Assembly: GCA_036505875.1 (NCBI GenBank) | Contig: DASXSR010000176.1 | Coordinates: 1 to 21,363 of the forward strand | From: Onstottus_A sp036505875 | GTDB taxonomy: Bacteria > Acidobacteriota > Blastocatellia > UBA7656 | DNA length: 21,363 nt | Direction: 5' to 3' | Shown: piece by piece, positions 13,818 through 21,363 of the stretch | How positions within the stretch are numbered: position 1 is the stretch's first letter | How the letters are laid out: each line of letters begins with the position of its first letter | Program-made: the position numbers and the translations under genes | Notes under the pieces: generated by a model | The model's database searches: none | Seen by the model: only the letters and a program-made list of their open reading frames with translations | Told to the model about the DNA's origin: nothing

Positions 13818-16748
13818 CTAGAAGGTCCTCCCGACCGAAAAGCGAATCGCCCGCTTCTGCTCGAAGAAGAAGGGATTGACGCTGGTCTGCGTTCTTGCGT
13901 TTGGGTTCCACGCGAATATCAGCCGGAACGGGACATTGATTACGGGCACTTGGACTCGAATCTCGCCGCCCATGCTGTATCGGTAGTTGTCAAAGAGTCC
14001 GCTGGCGGCGTTTGAGAGCTGTACATCTCTGATCGTCTGTTTGTCGCCCAAGATTTCGACGGTTCTGAATCCGGGAGGCAACCCGCCTTGGTTCTCGGGC
14101 GGCGTCGCCTTTCTCAGCTCTCGCGCGGTTGCAATCTCGCCGCGGGTATTCAATGTGACGAAGTCCAGGGGCTGATTTGGTATGAACTCGGAGCGTTCGA
14201 ACTGATCCGAGAGCTTGCGCAAATTGAAGGCCGAGCCTATATCGAAGAACGGCGCAAACTGAACCGGCCCGATGATGGGTATGCGGTACTCAACGTTGAA
14301 TAAAAGCTCGGTGTCGCCGCCGATGAAGGCGGGGAAGACCTGCACTGTTGTATCGACCTGATTGGTCACCTCATACTGCGCGAGCACGGCGGGCGATATG
14401 CTGTTGCCGTTCGCCTGGCCGGGTTTCCGCACTCTGAGATTATTGCCGGTCAGCAGATCGGTTGCATGCACGTTAGCCGTATTAAACGTGCTTGCAACGG
14501 GCGCGGTCGGCGAGATGCTTCGAATGTTGTAGCCTCGAATATCTTGCTCTCCTCCGAGGAAATAGCGCGAGAAAAGTGGCGTCCCTCCGACGAATGACAG
14601 CGAGTTCGATTCGAAACGCGAGCCATATGGAGTTATGTGCCCGAACAGGAAGCGGAAACCGAGCGTTCGAGTCAACTTACCGGCTTCCAGCCGCGCGCGC
14701 GCGTCACGCCCGGCAAAAAAGGGCCGGAAGTATTTGTATTCGAAGGTGGGCTGTATCGTATTGACCTTTCCTCGAAGCGGTCCGCCCGCCAGCGAGGCAG
14801 CCAACGTTATTGCCGTTCCTTTTGTGGGGTCTAGCGTCGAGTTCAGCGTGTTGTACGAGATTGATGGCGTTAGGGTCGACTGAGTGACGCCACTTTGCCG
14901 GAATGTCACCAGAATGTGTTTCGAAGGATCAGGATCCCGGTTGACCGCAGGATCGAGTATGTCAGTAGTCTGGAATCCATAAGAGAGCCCAAGCCTGATG
15001 AACCTCCCCATTCGAAAACGTTTGGCAAAGTATTGAAGCGGGGCGCTCGCAGAGACGCTGGCTCCCGAAGTCCTTTGCGTGAATAGCGAGCTTCCGTTGA
15101 AAGTACCAAAAAGGTTCTGGACCGTCGTAGCCCCGAATCCCTGGCCGATAAACTGATAGTCCTGATAGAAGATGTTGAACCCGAGGCTGATCGGCCGTCC
15201 TCTGAAATACGGCTCGGTGAATCCAAACGAGGCAACTTTCTGAAGATTGCCCGTCGCAACGTTGAACGACAGCGCCTCGCCGTAGCCGAGCAGATTGTTG
15301 GTCGAGTATTGAATGCCGATGTACGAACCGCCGATACCCGACACGCCGCCGGTGAAGCTGATCTGCTGCCGGCCCTTTTCTTCGACCTTCACCGTGAGAT
15401 CGACCTGTCCTTCCTTCTCATTCGTATTAATCGTGGCGTCTTCTTTTTTAATCTGATTGAAGTAACCGAGTTGGTTCAGACGCAATATGCTGAGCTCCCA
15501 CATCTGTTCGTTGTATCTTTCGCCTTCATTGAGCAGCACTTCGCGTCGAAGCACGTTTTCGCGTGTGAAGGTGTTGCCGATGAACTCAAGCCTATGAAGC
15601 GTGTACTGCTTGCCTTCCTCGACTCCGAAGGTTATGTCCACTACGCCTTTCGTCGAGTCGTTCGGGTCGTCCTTGAAGTCGGGCACGAAACCCGCGTTGA
15701 ACTGAATATATCCTCGCGAGCCGTAAAGCTTCTTCAGGTTATCGAGGCCTTTTTGAACAACCGTGTAGCCTTTGACGACGTCGCCTGATTTCAATCCGAT
15801 GACCGCCTTGATCTGATCGGCTGTGAATTCGGTATTGTCTTCGACCTTGATTTCGCCCGCCCGATACTGGCGGCCCTCGTCAAGCGGGATTACTATCTTG
15901 AGTCCTTGCCCTTTGTGACCGAATATCGGAACCCATGTGCCGATCCTTCCGACTTCTTCAACGCGCGGCTCGCCGAATCGCGCTTTCAAGTACCCGTGGT
16001 CTGCGTAGACCAAAACGCGAAGTCGATCCAGATCGGTATCGAGTTTCTCCTTGTGATAAATATCTTTCGAGCTAAACGTCGTGAACAGCCCGAGTTGCTT
16101 CACAAGTTTCATCTGGCTCCGCAGATAAGAACTTGAGAACACCTTGTTGCCTTCGAACTCAACGGTCGCGACGCGATAACGCGGACCCTCATCGATCTTG
16201 AACGTCAGCGCGACGGCGGTTCCTGATATGCGCTCAACGGCGGGCTCGACTTTTGCCTCAGGATGTCCTTCGTTCGCGAGCAGTTCTTTAATCACCGCCG
16301 CCGCGCGCTTGGCCTTAACGGCGTCGTACTGTGATTCCTTGGACAATCCGACTGTGCGCTTACGAAACTCCTCCAGAACCGTCGATTGCTGAACCGACTT
16401 CAGCCCTTCGTACTTGATGTCTAGAAGGAGAGGACGCTCGACAACTTCGAATGTTATGATTTTGCCGCCTCTCGTGCCTTCCTCGGCATAAACCTTAACG
16501 TCCTCGAAATGACCTTGGGCGTACAGCGCGCGAACATCGCGGTCGAGTTGCACGGGATTGTAGGGATCGCCCTCGCGAGTGCCGATCCAGATCTTGATCG
16601 TCGATTCCGGGATTCGGCGATTGCCGCGAATGAGCACTTGCTCGACGTTTACGTTCTGAACTCTGCTTGCGACCGCGAACCGACTGATTGGCCAACCTAT
16701 GACGATTGTTGCGACTGCCGCGACGAGCCAAAGAACACGCTTACTCAT
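13818..16748 (-). CDS. bamA: Outer membrane protein assembly factor BamA (Omp85)
   Basis: Central pore of the BAM complex, inserting beta-barrel proteins in the outer membrane. 976 residues from ATG16748 (MSKRVLWLVA); a GTG 4 codons upstream is too close to the AGGGAG site. An N-terminal hydrophobic segment serves as signal. Five POTRA repeats can be traced at about 33-106, 107-188, 189-292, 293-380 and 381-459, each with the GN/G-Y-F type ending (for example LIRGNRRIP, EFEGNKVF, EFIGNTFT). The barrel follows from about 461, with FTEPYFRGRP, the L6 motif FLGGEQDIRGYN (IRGY, about 737-740) for VRGF, and a terminal aromatic beta-signal ending VGRTF. It is longer than the E. coli protein (810 aa), mainly through insertions after the IRGY motif and before the last strands. 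It heads bamA-skp-skp. Confidence 0.97.
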   Translation of the reverse strand: MSKRVLWLVAAVATIVIGWPISRFAVASRVQNVNVEQVLIRGNRRIPESTIKIWIGTREGDPYNPVQLDRDVRALYAQGHFEDVKVYAEEGTRGGKIITFEVVERPLLLDIKYEGLKSVQQSTVLEEFRKRTVGLSKESQYDAVKAKRAAAVIKELLANEGHPEAKVEPAVERISGTAVALTFKIDEGPRYRVATVEFEGNKVFSSSYLRSQMKLVKQLGLFTTFSSKDIYHKEKLDTDLDRLRVLVYADHGYLKARFGEPRVEEVGRIGTWVPIFGHKGQGLKIVIPLDEGRQYRAGEIKVEDNTEFTADQIKAVIGLKSGDVVKGYTVVQKGLDNLKKLYGSRGYIQFNAGFVPDFKDDPNDSTKGVVDITFGVEEGKQYTLHRLEFIGNTFTRENVLRREVLLNEGERYNEQMWELSILRLNQLGYFNQIKKEDATINTNEKEGQVDLTVKVEEKGRQQISFTGGVSGIGGSYIGIQYSTNNLLGYGEALSFNVATGNLQKVASFGFTEPYFRGRPISLGFNIFYQDYQFIGQGFGATTVQNLFGTFNGSSLFTQRTSGASVSASAPLQYFAKRFRMGRFIRLGLSYGFQTTDILDPAVNRDPDPSKHILVTFRQSGVTQSTLTPSISYNTLNSTLDPTKGTAITLAASLAGGPLRGKVNTIQPTFEYKYFRPFFAGRDARARLEAGKLTRTLGFRFLFGHITPYGSRFESNSLSFVGGTPLFSRYFLGGEQDIRGYNIRSISPTAPVASTFNTANVHATDLLTGNNLRVRKPGQANGNSISPAVLAQYEVTNQVDTTVQVFPAFIGGDTELLFNVEYRIPIIGPVQFAPFFDIGSAFNLRKLSDQFERSEFIPNQPLDFVTLNTRGEIATARELRKATPPENQGGLPPGFRTVEILGDKQTIRDVQLSNAASGLFDNYRYSMGGEIRVQVPVINVPFRLIFAWNPNARTQTSVNPFFFEQKRAIRFSVGRTF

Positions 16749-16905
16749 AAATGAACGCACACTCCCTAGAAGTACTGAGTTCGTTTTTCTTGTCTCTAAG
16801 TTCTTTTGCTGCCAAGCTTTTCAAGCACTGCCAGACTCGCTCTAACGATCCTGCTCAACGCTGGTATTCACTTCAACGGAATATAGAACGTTTGAGTGAG
16901 CGCTT

Positions 16906-16914
16906 ATTGTAGCA
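16906..16914 (-). promoter_or_regulatory. Candidate extended -10 promoter for bamA
   Basis: On the minus strand TGCTACAAT matches the extended -10 pattern TGnTAnAAT with one deviation from TATAAT. No clear -35. Transcription would start near 16899, leaving a leader of about 150 nt before ATG16748. The form matches the promoters at 7670 and 13777. Confidence 0.4.
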
Positions 16915-16930
16915 AAAATGCAGCGGACAA

Positions 16931-16952
16931 GGCCAACTTGAGAAAGTTGGCC
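16931..16952. other. Perfect 9-bp hairpin with GAGA loop upstream of ligA
   Basis: GGCCAACTT (16931-16939), loop GAGA, AAGTTGGCC (16944-16952). GAGA is a GNRA tetraloop, so the structure would be stable as RNA on the plus strand. A competing pairing exists: CAAGGCC (16928-16934) with GGCCTTG (16960-16966). No T-run follows on the plus strand, so it is not a standard terminator. Confidence 0.6.
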
Positions 16953-16999
16953 CGGCCAGGGCCTTGGATCTCGGTCTAGAATGTCTTTCAGCTCTAAAA

Positions 17000-17021
17000 C
17001 GAACCATTTAAGGATGGTTCG
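17000..17021. other. Inverted repeat upstream of ligA
   Basis: CGAACCAT (17000-17007), TTAAGG, ATGGTTCG (17014-17021): 8-bp perfect arms, 6-nt centre, 81 bp before the ligA start. It could be a DNA operator for a dimeric regulator or an RNA hairpin in the ligA leader; nothing in the sequence decides between them. Confidence 0.5.
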
Positions 17022-17101
17022 ACATAATCATTTGTCCTCGGTCGGGATTTTTTCTGTCGCGAAGCTACGCTAAACTCTGTCTGAAGGGCATTCCTAGAAA
17101 T

Positions 17102-19117
17102 ATGACAACCGACCTGGACATCGACCGCGTAGCTGCCCGGGTGGCCGACCTGCGGCAGAAGATCGAGTACCATAATTACCTCTACTACGTTAGAGACACG
17201 CCAGAGATCAGCGATGCGGAGTACGACAGGATGTTCCGCGAGTTGCTCGAGCTTGAGAAGGCGCATCCGGAGCTTGCATCCCCAGACTCGCCCACTCAGC
17301 GAGTCGGAGGCGAACCCCTCGAACGCTTTGCGAAAGTCGAGCATCACGCGCCGATGCTCTCCTTAGCAAACGCGTTCAGCGAGGAAGAATTGCGCGCGTT
17401 TGACCGCCGCATTCGCAATCTTCTCGACCACAACGAAGTGGCGTATGTAACCGAGCTAAAGATAGACGGAGTTGCGATCGCGCTTACTTATCAGAACGGC
17501 CGCTTCGTCCGGGGTGCGACTCGCGGCAATGGAGTAATCGGCGAAGACGTCACCGCCAATCTCAAAACCGTAAAGCAGATTCCGCTCAAATTGAAAGCCG
17601 GAGGCGAACGCATTCTCGAGATGGAAGTGCGCGGCGAAGTTTATCTGCCGCTGTCTGCTTTCAACGCGCTCAATGAAGAACGTGCGGATCAAGGTCAAGC
17701 CTTGTTCGCCAATCCGCGCAACGCCGCCGCGGGCGCGATCCGCCAACTCGATCCAAAGGTCACTGCCGCTCGCCCGCTTTCGTTTTTTGGCTACTCGATC
17801 GGTTACATCGAGAACGGCGAGCTTAAGTCTCAGAAGGAAACGCTTGAGACGCTTCAGGAATGGGGCTTCCCAGTCAACACCAACTTCCGCTGGCACGAGT
17901 CGATTGACGGCGTGCTCAGGTTCTGTGAGGCGTGGGAGCAAAAACGCGAATCGCTCGATTACGAAATAGACGGCGTAGTGGTCAAGGTCGACGACCTCGA
18001 AGACCAAAGGGTCCTCGGCACTGTCAGTCGCGACCCGCGATGGGCGGTAGCTTATAAGTTCCCCGGGCAGGTCGCGACCACCAGGCTGAGAGACATCGGC
18101 ATCAACGTCGGTCGAACCGGATCCATGAATCCCTATGCAGTGCTCGAGCCCGTGCGTCTGGGGGGCGTGACGATCAAGCTTGCAACGCTTCACAACCAGG
18201 ATGACATTCGGCGAAAAGACATTCGCGTCGGCGATATGGTCGTGGTCAAACGCGCTGGCGATGTAATACCTCAAGTGGTCGGCCCGGTGCTCGAACAACG
18301 CACCGGCAAGGAAAAGACCTTCCACTATCCTGACAAGTGTCCATCGTGCGGGAATCCGGTCGTCCACGAAGAAGGCGAAGCAATGGCCTACTGCGTCAAT
18401 CGCGAATGTCCCGCGCAGATCTTCGAGAGCCTTAACCACTTCGTCAGTCGCGGGGCGATGGACATCCGCGGGCTCGGCCCGTCGACGATATACAAGTTGC
18501 TGGAGTTGGGCTTCATTCGCGACGCCGCTGATCTCTATTCATTGACCGACGAGCAACTATCGGAGCTCCCGGGCTTCAAGGAGAAGTCGATTCAAAATCT
18601 TCAATCAGCGATCGATGATAGCAGGGAGCGTCCTTTCGAAAACGTCTTGTTCGCACTTGGCATCAGGCACATTGGAGAGGGTGTGGCCGCCCTGCTAACT
18701 GAAAACTTTCACGACATCGACGGACTGATGAACGCGAACGAAGAAGACATCGCCGGAATCTTGGGGATCGGTCCTCGAATCGCAAAGAGCGTTCATCAAT
18801 ACTTCAAAGACGCGCAGAATCGCGACCTGGTCGAGCGCTTACGCAAAGCCGGATTGAAGATGGAAAAAGAAGCGCGCGCCGTGAAGCGCGGGCCTCTGCT
18901 TGGGAAGACTTTTATTATCACCGGCAAACTCGACAGCATGCCTCGGAGCGCCGCAGAGAAATGGATCGAGGAGCGGGGCGGCGCCGTGCTGCCGTCGGTC
19001 TCCAAGAAGCTTGATTATCTTGTGGTCGGCGCTGAACCCGGTTCAAAGCTCGCCAAGGCGCAGAAGCTTGGTATTACTCAAATCACAGAGAAGAAACTGT
19101 TTGAGATGGGAGAGTAG
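17102..19117 (+). CDS. ligA: NAD-dependent DNA ligase
   Basis: Replicative/repair ligase that seals nicks using NAD+. 671 residues, normal length. Domain order: Ia NAD-binding region (YHNYLYYV, about 23-30), adenylation domain with nucleotidyl Lys120 in ELKIDG and EIDGVVVKV (288-296), OB domain (about 325-405), a four-Cys zinc finger (Cys413, Cys416, Cys431, Cys436), helix-hairpin-helix repeats (about 445-585) and a C-terminal BRCT domain (about 594-671; LLGKTFIITGKL, GGAVLPSVSKKLDYLV). In the OB region GRTGSMNPYAVLEPV replaces the common GRTG..TPVA.L.PV. ATG17102 has only a weak ribosome site. It is divergent from bamA, and its stop is 2 bp from the stop of the convergent gene at 19120. Confidence 0.98.
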   Translation: MTTDLDIDRVAARVADLRQKIEYHNYLYYVRDTPEISDAEYDRMFRELLELEKAHPELASPDSPTQRVGGEPLERFAKVEHHAPMLSLANAFSEEELRAFDRRIRNLLDHNEVAYVTELKIDGVAIALTYQNGRFVRGATRGNGVIGEDVTANLKTVKQIPLKLKAGGERILEMEVRGEVYLPLSAFNALNEERADQGQALFANPRNAAAGAIRQLDPKVTAARPLSFFGYSIGYIENGELKSQKETLETLQEWGFPVNTNFRWHESIDGVLRFCEAWEQKRESLDYEIDGVVVKVDDLEDQRVLGTVSRDPRWAVAYKFPGQVATTRLRDIGINVGRTGSMNPYAVLEPVRLGGVTIKLATLHNQDDIRRKDIRVGDMVVVKRAGDVIPQVVGPVLEQRTGKEKTFHYPDKCPSCGNPVVHEEGEAMAYCVNRECPAQIFESLNHFVSRGAMDIRGLGPSTIYKLLELGFIRDAADLYSLTDEQLSELPGFKEKSIQNLQSAIDDSRERPFENVLFALGIRHIGEGVAALLTENFHDIDGLMNANEEDIAGILGIGPRIAKSVHQYFKDAQNRDLVERLRKAGLKMEKEARAVKRGPLLGKTFIITGKLDSMPRSAAEKWIEERGGAVLPSVSKKLDYLVVGAEPGSKLAKAQKLGITQITEKKLFEMGE

Positions 19118-19119
19118 AC

Positions 19120-19671
19120 TCAGTTCGCGGCTGACTTTCGGTGCGCGACGCCTTCCACGTACTTGGAAAAAGCTTCCGGCTTTCCCGGCGGCGCGATATC
19201 AAACTGAAGCCTGAGTCTGTCCTTTCCTTCTTTGCTGTAGATGAATCGAAACCTCGGAGCGGAGGGCGACACCTCGCTCAAGAATGTGATGCTGCTTTGA
19301 TCTTTGGAACGGCTGACTGCGTAGTTAATCACATGGCCTTCGTTGTCGAAGTACGTTGCTCGAATCGTTCCATCGCGGTCGCGATAGATCACCATCAGGT
19401 CAGTGTGCGTATAAGCCGGCTTGTCTTTGGTGGACGGATAGTCGGCGCGGTTTCTCCTGACCAGAATCTTGCCGTCGAGGTCGCGGCTAAAGGAGAAACT
19501 CCCGGTCGCTTCTCCCGGCGTTCCGCTGCCTTCGGCGACCCACTCGCCTGCCAGAAAGTCGAATGCTTCCCATCCAGGGTCTTGTTGCGGCCGCTGAGCC
19601 GCCAAAGCTGCAGTCGCAACCAGATTGAAAGCCAATATCAGCGCCGCGCTTCCGCACCCTCGTCGGACCAT
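19120..19671 (-). CDS. Exported lipocalin-like protein of unknown function
   Basis: 183-residue secreted protein. Signal peptide 1-25 (hydrophobic ALILAFNLVATAALAAQ); the start ATG19671 has AGGGAG 6 nt upstream. The mature part begins FDFLAGEWVAEGSG, the opening seen in small beta-barrel proteins annotated as DUF1579-like or lipocalin-like, followed by alternating strands (GSFSFSRDLDGKILVRRNR, then TDLMVIYRDRDGTIRATYFD). No catalytic motif is visible; ligand binding is a guess. It converges on ligA with only 2 bp between the stop codons, and no terminator hairpin is visible there. Confidence 0.75.
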   Translation of the reverse strand: MVRRGCGSAALILAFNLVATAALAAQRPQQDPGWEAFDFLAGEWVAEGSGTPGEATGSFSFSRDLDGKILVRRNRADYPSTKDKPAYTHTDLMVIYRDRDGTIRATYFDNEGHVINYAVSRSKDQSSITFLSEVSPSAPRFRFIYSKEGKDRLRLQFDIAPPGKPEAFSKYVEGVAHRKSAAN

Positions 19672-19793
19672 GCAAAGCTCCCTGCGAATATCTTATCGTG
19701 TAACCGCAGGCTGTCAATTTCTGGTTGTCGGAGTTGAATAAGAAGGGCATTTGCGCCTCGATCAATCAGCTGTCTAGTTTCAGCTTACTGCGC

Positions 19794-19799
19794 TAAAAT
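19794..19799 (+). promoter_or_regulatory. Weak candidate -10 for the P-loop/moaA pair
   Basis: TAAAAT 21 bp upstream of ATG19820, without a recognisable -35. If used, transcription starts near 19806 and the message has a leader of only about 14 nt, fitting the lack of a ribosome site before ATG19820. Confidence 0.3.
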
Positions 19800-19819
19800 A
19801 TCAATCGTTGGCTAAAACT

Positions 19820-20467
19820 ATGAAGCTGGTGATGATCGGTGGGCACTCGCGGAACATCGGCAAGTCTTCGGTAGTCGAAGGCTTAATCCGCGCGTTGCCC
19901 GAGTTCAACTGGACCGCGGCGAAGATCACGCAATTCGGGCACGGGATCTGTTCGATGAACGGCAAAGCTTGCGGCTGCGCGGTCAGCGAGCATCAGTTCT
20001 CGATAACCGAAGAGCGTAACCGCGACACAGGAACCGACACGGCGCGCTTCCTGGCCGCGGGCGCGCGACGTTCTTTGTGGGTGCGAACGAAACAGGGAGA
20101 GCTGTTAACTGCGCTGCCAATTTTTCAAAAGAAAATCCAAGGCGACCAGTTCGTCATTGTCGAGAGCAACAGCTTGCGACGATTCATGAATCCAGCAGTT
20201 TATCTTCAAGTGCTGGACGTTTCAAACCCGGACTTCAAAGTTTCGGCGAGGGAGTTCTTCGATTTGAGTGACGCGTATGTGCTTGTGAGAACCGGCGGCG
20301 ATCAACCGGCAGTTCTCGCTAATAGCGTGTTGCTCGAACGTGAGATTGAGAAGAACAAACCTTGCTTCACGGTGACAAGAGAACACCGATTTATCAGCGG
20401 GGAAATTGTTGAGTTTGTCAGATCAAAGCTCCAAGTTGAAGAATCCGATGTTGCGAGATGCGTATAG
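19820..20467 (+). CDS. MobB-like P-loop NTPase next to moaA
   Basis: 215 residues from ATG19820 (MKLVMIGGHSRNIGKSS); an in-frame TTG at 19808 is possible, and neither has a ribosome site. Walker A is GGHSRNIGKSS (7-17). Downstream, KITQFGHG (35-42) and DTGTDTARFLAAGA (69-82) occupy the positions of the K-H and GKDS.R...AGA segments of MobB, the GTPase that assists molybdopterin guanine dinucleotide synthesis. Between them is a Cys cluster not expected in MobB: Cys44, Cys51 and Cys53 with His41 (HGICSMNGKACGC). The 3' end overlaps moaA by 20 nt, so the genes are likely co-translated. A role in molybdenum cofactor work is inferred from context and fold; the Cys cluster may bind metal. Confidence 0.75.
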   Translation: MKLVMIGGHSRNIGKSSVVEGLIRALPEFNWTAAKITQFGHGICSMNGKACGCAVSEHQFSITEERNRDTGTDTARFLAAGARRSLWVRTKQGELLTALPIFQKKIQGDQFVIVESNSLRRFMNPAVYLQVLDVSNPDFKVSAREFFDLSDAYVLVRTGGDQPAVLANSVLLEREIEKNKPCFTVTREHRFISGEIVEFVRSKLQVEESDVARCV

Positions 20468-21363
20468 TCGGCCTGTCAAGGACCTGAGAATTTCGGTCAC
20501 CGACAGGTGCAATTATCGCTGCACGTACTGCATGCCTCTCGATGAGTACGTGTGGATCGACCGTCGCGAGATACTGAGCTTCGAAGAGATCACCCGCGTC
20601 GCCCGCGTGTTCGTTGGGTTGGGCGTCGACAAGATTCGGATCACCGGCGGCGAGCCGCTTGTGCGCAAGGATCTTCACAGGCTTGTGGGCATGCTTTCGC
20701 GGTTGGAAGGCGTGGGCGATCTTTGCCTGACGACTAACGGCTCGCTGCTCTCAGAGCAGGCCGAAGCGCTTTCTGCTGCCGGCTTGAAGCGCGTCAACGT
20801 CAGCATCGACACGCTCGATCCTGAAAAGTTCAAGCGGATAACCAAGCGCGGCGATTTGGCGAAGGTTCTCGAAGGCGTATTCGCAGCCAAGCGTCTCGGG
20901 CTTCAACCAATCAAGATCAACGCGGTGATCGAACGGGGGTTGAACGACGACGACGTCATCCCGCTGGTGGACTTCGCTCGCGAGCATGGATTCTCGATGC
21001 GCTTCATCGAGTACATGGACGTCGGCAACGCGAACGATTGGATATCCGAAAAAATAGTCCCGAAGAAAGAGATTCTCGAAACGATCAACGCCCGTTACCC
21101 GCTTCGAGAAGTAGGCCGAGATCACGGCACAGCGCCGGCGGTTGATTATGAATTCGTCGACGGCGGCGGAGAATTGGGCGTCATCGCTTCAGTGACCGAG
21201 CCCTTCTGCGCCAGCTGCACCCGCGCGCGATTGACGGCTGATGGAAAGCTGGTGACGTGTCTGTTTTCAAATCAAGGGTACGATCTGAAATCGCTGATCC
21301 GAAACGGCGCGAGTGAGGAAGAGCTGACTGAAGTTATCAGCTCGATGTGGAGCAAACGAACGG
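20448..21363 (+). CDS. moaA: GTP 3',8-cyclase MoaA, 3'-truncated by window edge
   Basis: Radical SAM enzyme that starts molybdopterin synthesis by rearranging GTP. ATG20448 reads MLRDAYSRPVKDLRISVTDR; the open frame runs 305 codons to the right edge without a stop, so only the last few dozen residues are missing. N-terminal 4Fe-4S ligands Cys21, Cys25, Cys28 (CNYRCTYC), the SAM motif ITGGEPLVR, TTNGSLL, VSIDTLD and RFIEYMDVG are present. The C-terminal cluster ligands Cys254, Cys257 and Cys271 (CASC, then CLFS) are typical of MoaA and separate it from other radical SAM proteins. The start lies inside the P-loop gene (20-nt overlap). MoaC and other partners are not in the window. Confidence 0.96.
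   Translation, partial: MLRDAYSRPVKDLRISVTDRCNYRCTYCMPLDEYVWIDRREILSFEEITRVARVFVGLGVDKIRITGGEPLVRKDLHRLVGMLSRLEGVGDLCLTTNGSLLSEQAEALSAAGLKRVNVSIDTLDPEKFKRITKRGDLAKVLEGVFAAKRLGLQPIKINAVIERGLNDDDVIPLVDFAREHGFSMRFIEYMDVGNANDWISEKIVPKKEILETINARYPLREVGRDHGTAPAVDYEFVDGGGELGVIASVTEPFCASCTRARLTADGKLVTCLFSNQGYDLKSLIRNGASEEELTEVISSMWSKRT

Larger units (their letters stand above)
16749..17101. other. Divergent bamA/ligA intergenic region
   Basis: 353 bp without a gene between the divergent starts of bamA and ligA. It holds a probable extended -10 promoter for bamA (16906-16914) and two hairpins (16931-16952 and 17000-17021) nearer ligA. I see no convincing sigma-70 promoter for ligA; TAAACT at 17071 is a weak -10 candidate. 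The 150-nt bamA leader (16760-16905) shows no recognisable riboswitch. Confidence 0.6.

Noticed and set aside
17456..18439. 327-codon open frame on the minus strand
   Set aside because: Antisense to the adenylation, OB and zinc-finger regions of ligA; a compositional shadow with no domain.
1..21363. Possible defence island, prophage, CRISPR array or biosynthetic cluster
   Set aside because: All sizeable genes fall in housekeeping or catabolic families; no integrase, transposase, direct-repeat array, toxin-antitoxin pair or assembly-line enzyme is visible.

Overview
The window looks like a chromosomal segment of a moderately GC-rich Gram-negative bacterium. An outer membrane is implied by bamA followed by two Skp/OmpH-type chaperone genes. 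The short palindromic intergenic repeats, the mix of beta-oxidation paralogues with exported hydrolases, and the style of the proteins suggest an Acidobacteriota (Blastocatellia-like) genome. That assignment is inference: no rRNA, tRNA or other marker that would settle it is present. I see no phage, plasmid, insertion sequence, CRISPR array or defence island.

Layout. (1) 1-3079, plus strand: the 3' part of an aldehyde dehydrogenase gene and two enoyl-CoA hydratase/isomerase (crotonase) genes. (2) 3186-7500, minus strand: an apparent operon of an exported M20-type amidohydrolase, an exported cupin and a three-domain DNA ligase D (POL-PE-LIG order). (3) 7501-11429, plus strand: a promoter/REPIN region, two more crotonase genes, an amidase-signature hydrolase and a yeast-type cytosine deaminase. 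(4) 11471-11636: a tiny zinc-ribbon gene that is readable only across a frameshift. (5) 11715-16748, minus strand: bamA, two tandem Skp-like genes and a dienelactone-hydrolase family gene. (6) 17102-19117, plus strand: NAD-dependent DNA ligase ligA, convergent with a small exported lipocalin-like protein gene (19120-19671, minus). (7) 19820-21363, plus strand: a MobB-like P-loop NTPase gene overlapping moaA, which runs off the right edge.

How the genes may work together. The aldehyde dehydrogenase and crotonases fit acyl-CoA catabolism. The four crotonases carry four different sets of active-site residues, so they probably do not share one reaction. BamA with two Skp paralogues is an outer-membrane-protein assembly module. 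The P-loop/moaA pair points to molybdenum cofactor synthesis.

The most interesting non-gene signal is a set of short palindromes with the layout of REP/REPIN elements: a GTAG-like foot, a hairpin, and usually a CTGAAG tip. One forms a paired REPIN upstream of a promoter, one supplies the stop codon of the amidase gene, and one lies inside the ligD coding sequence. A second class of palindromic spacers sits at four junctions of the crotonase/amidase gene runs.
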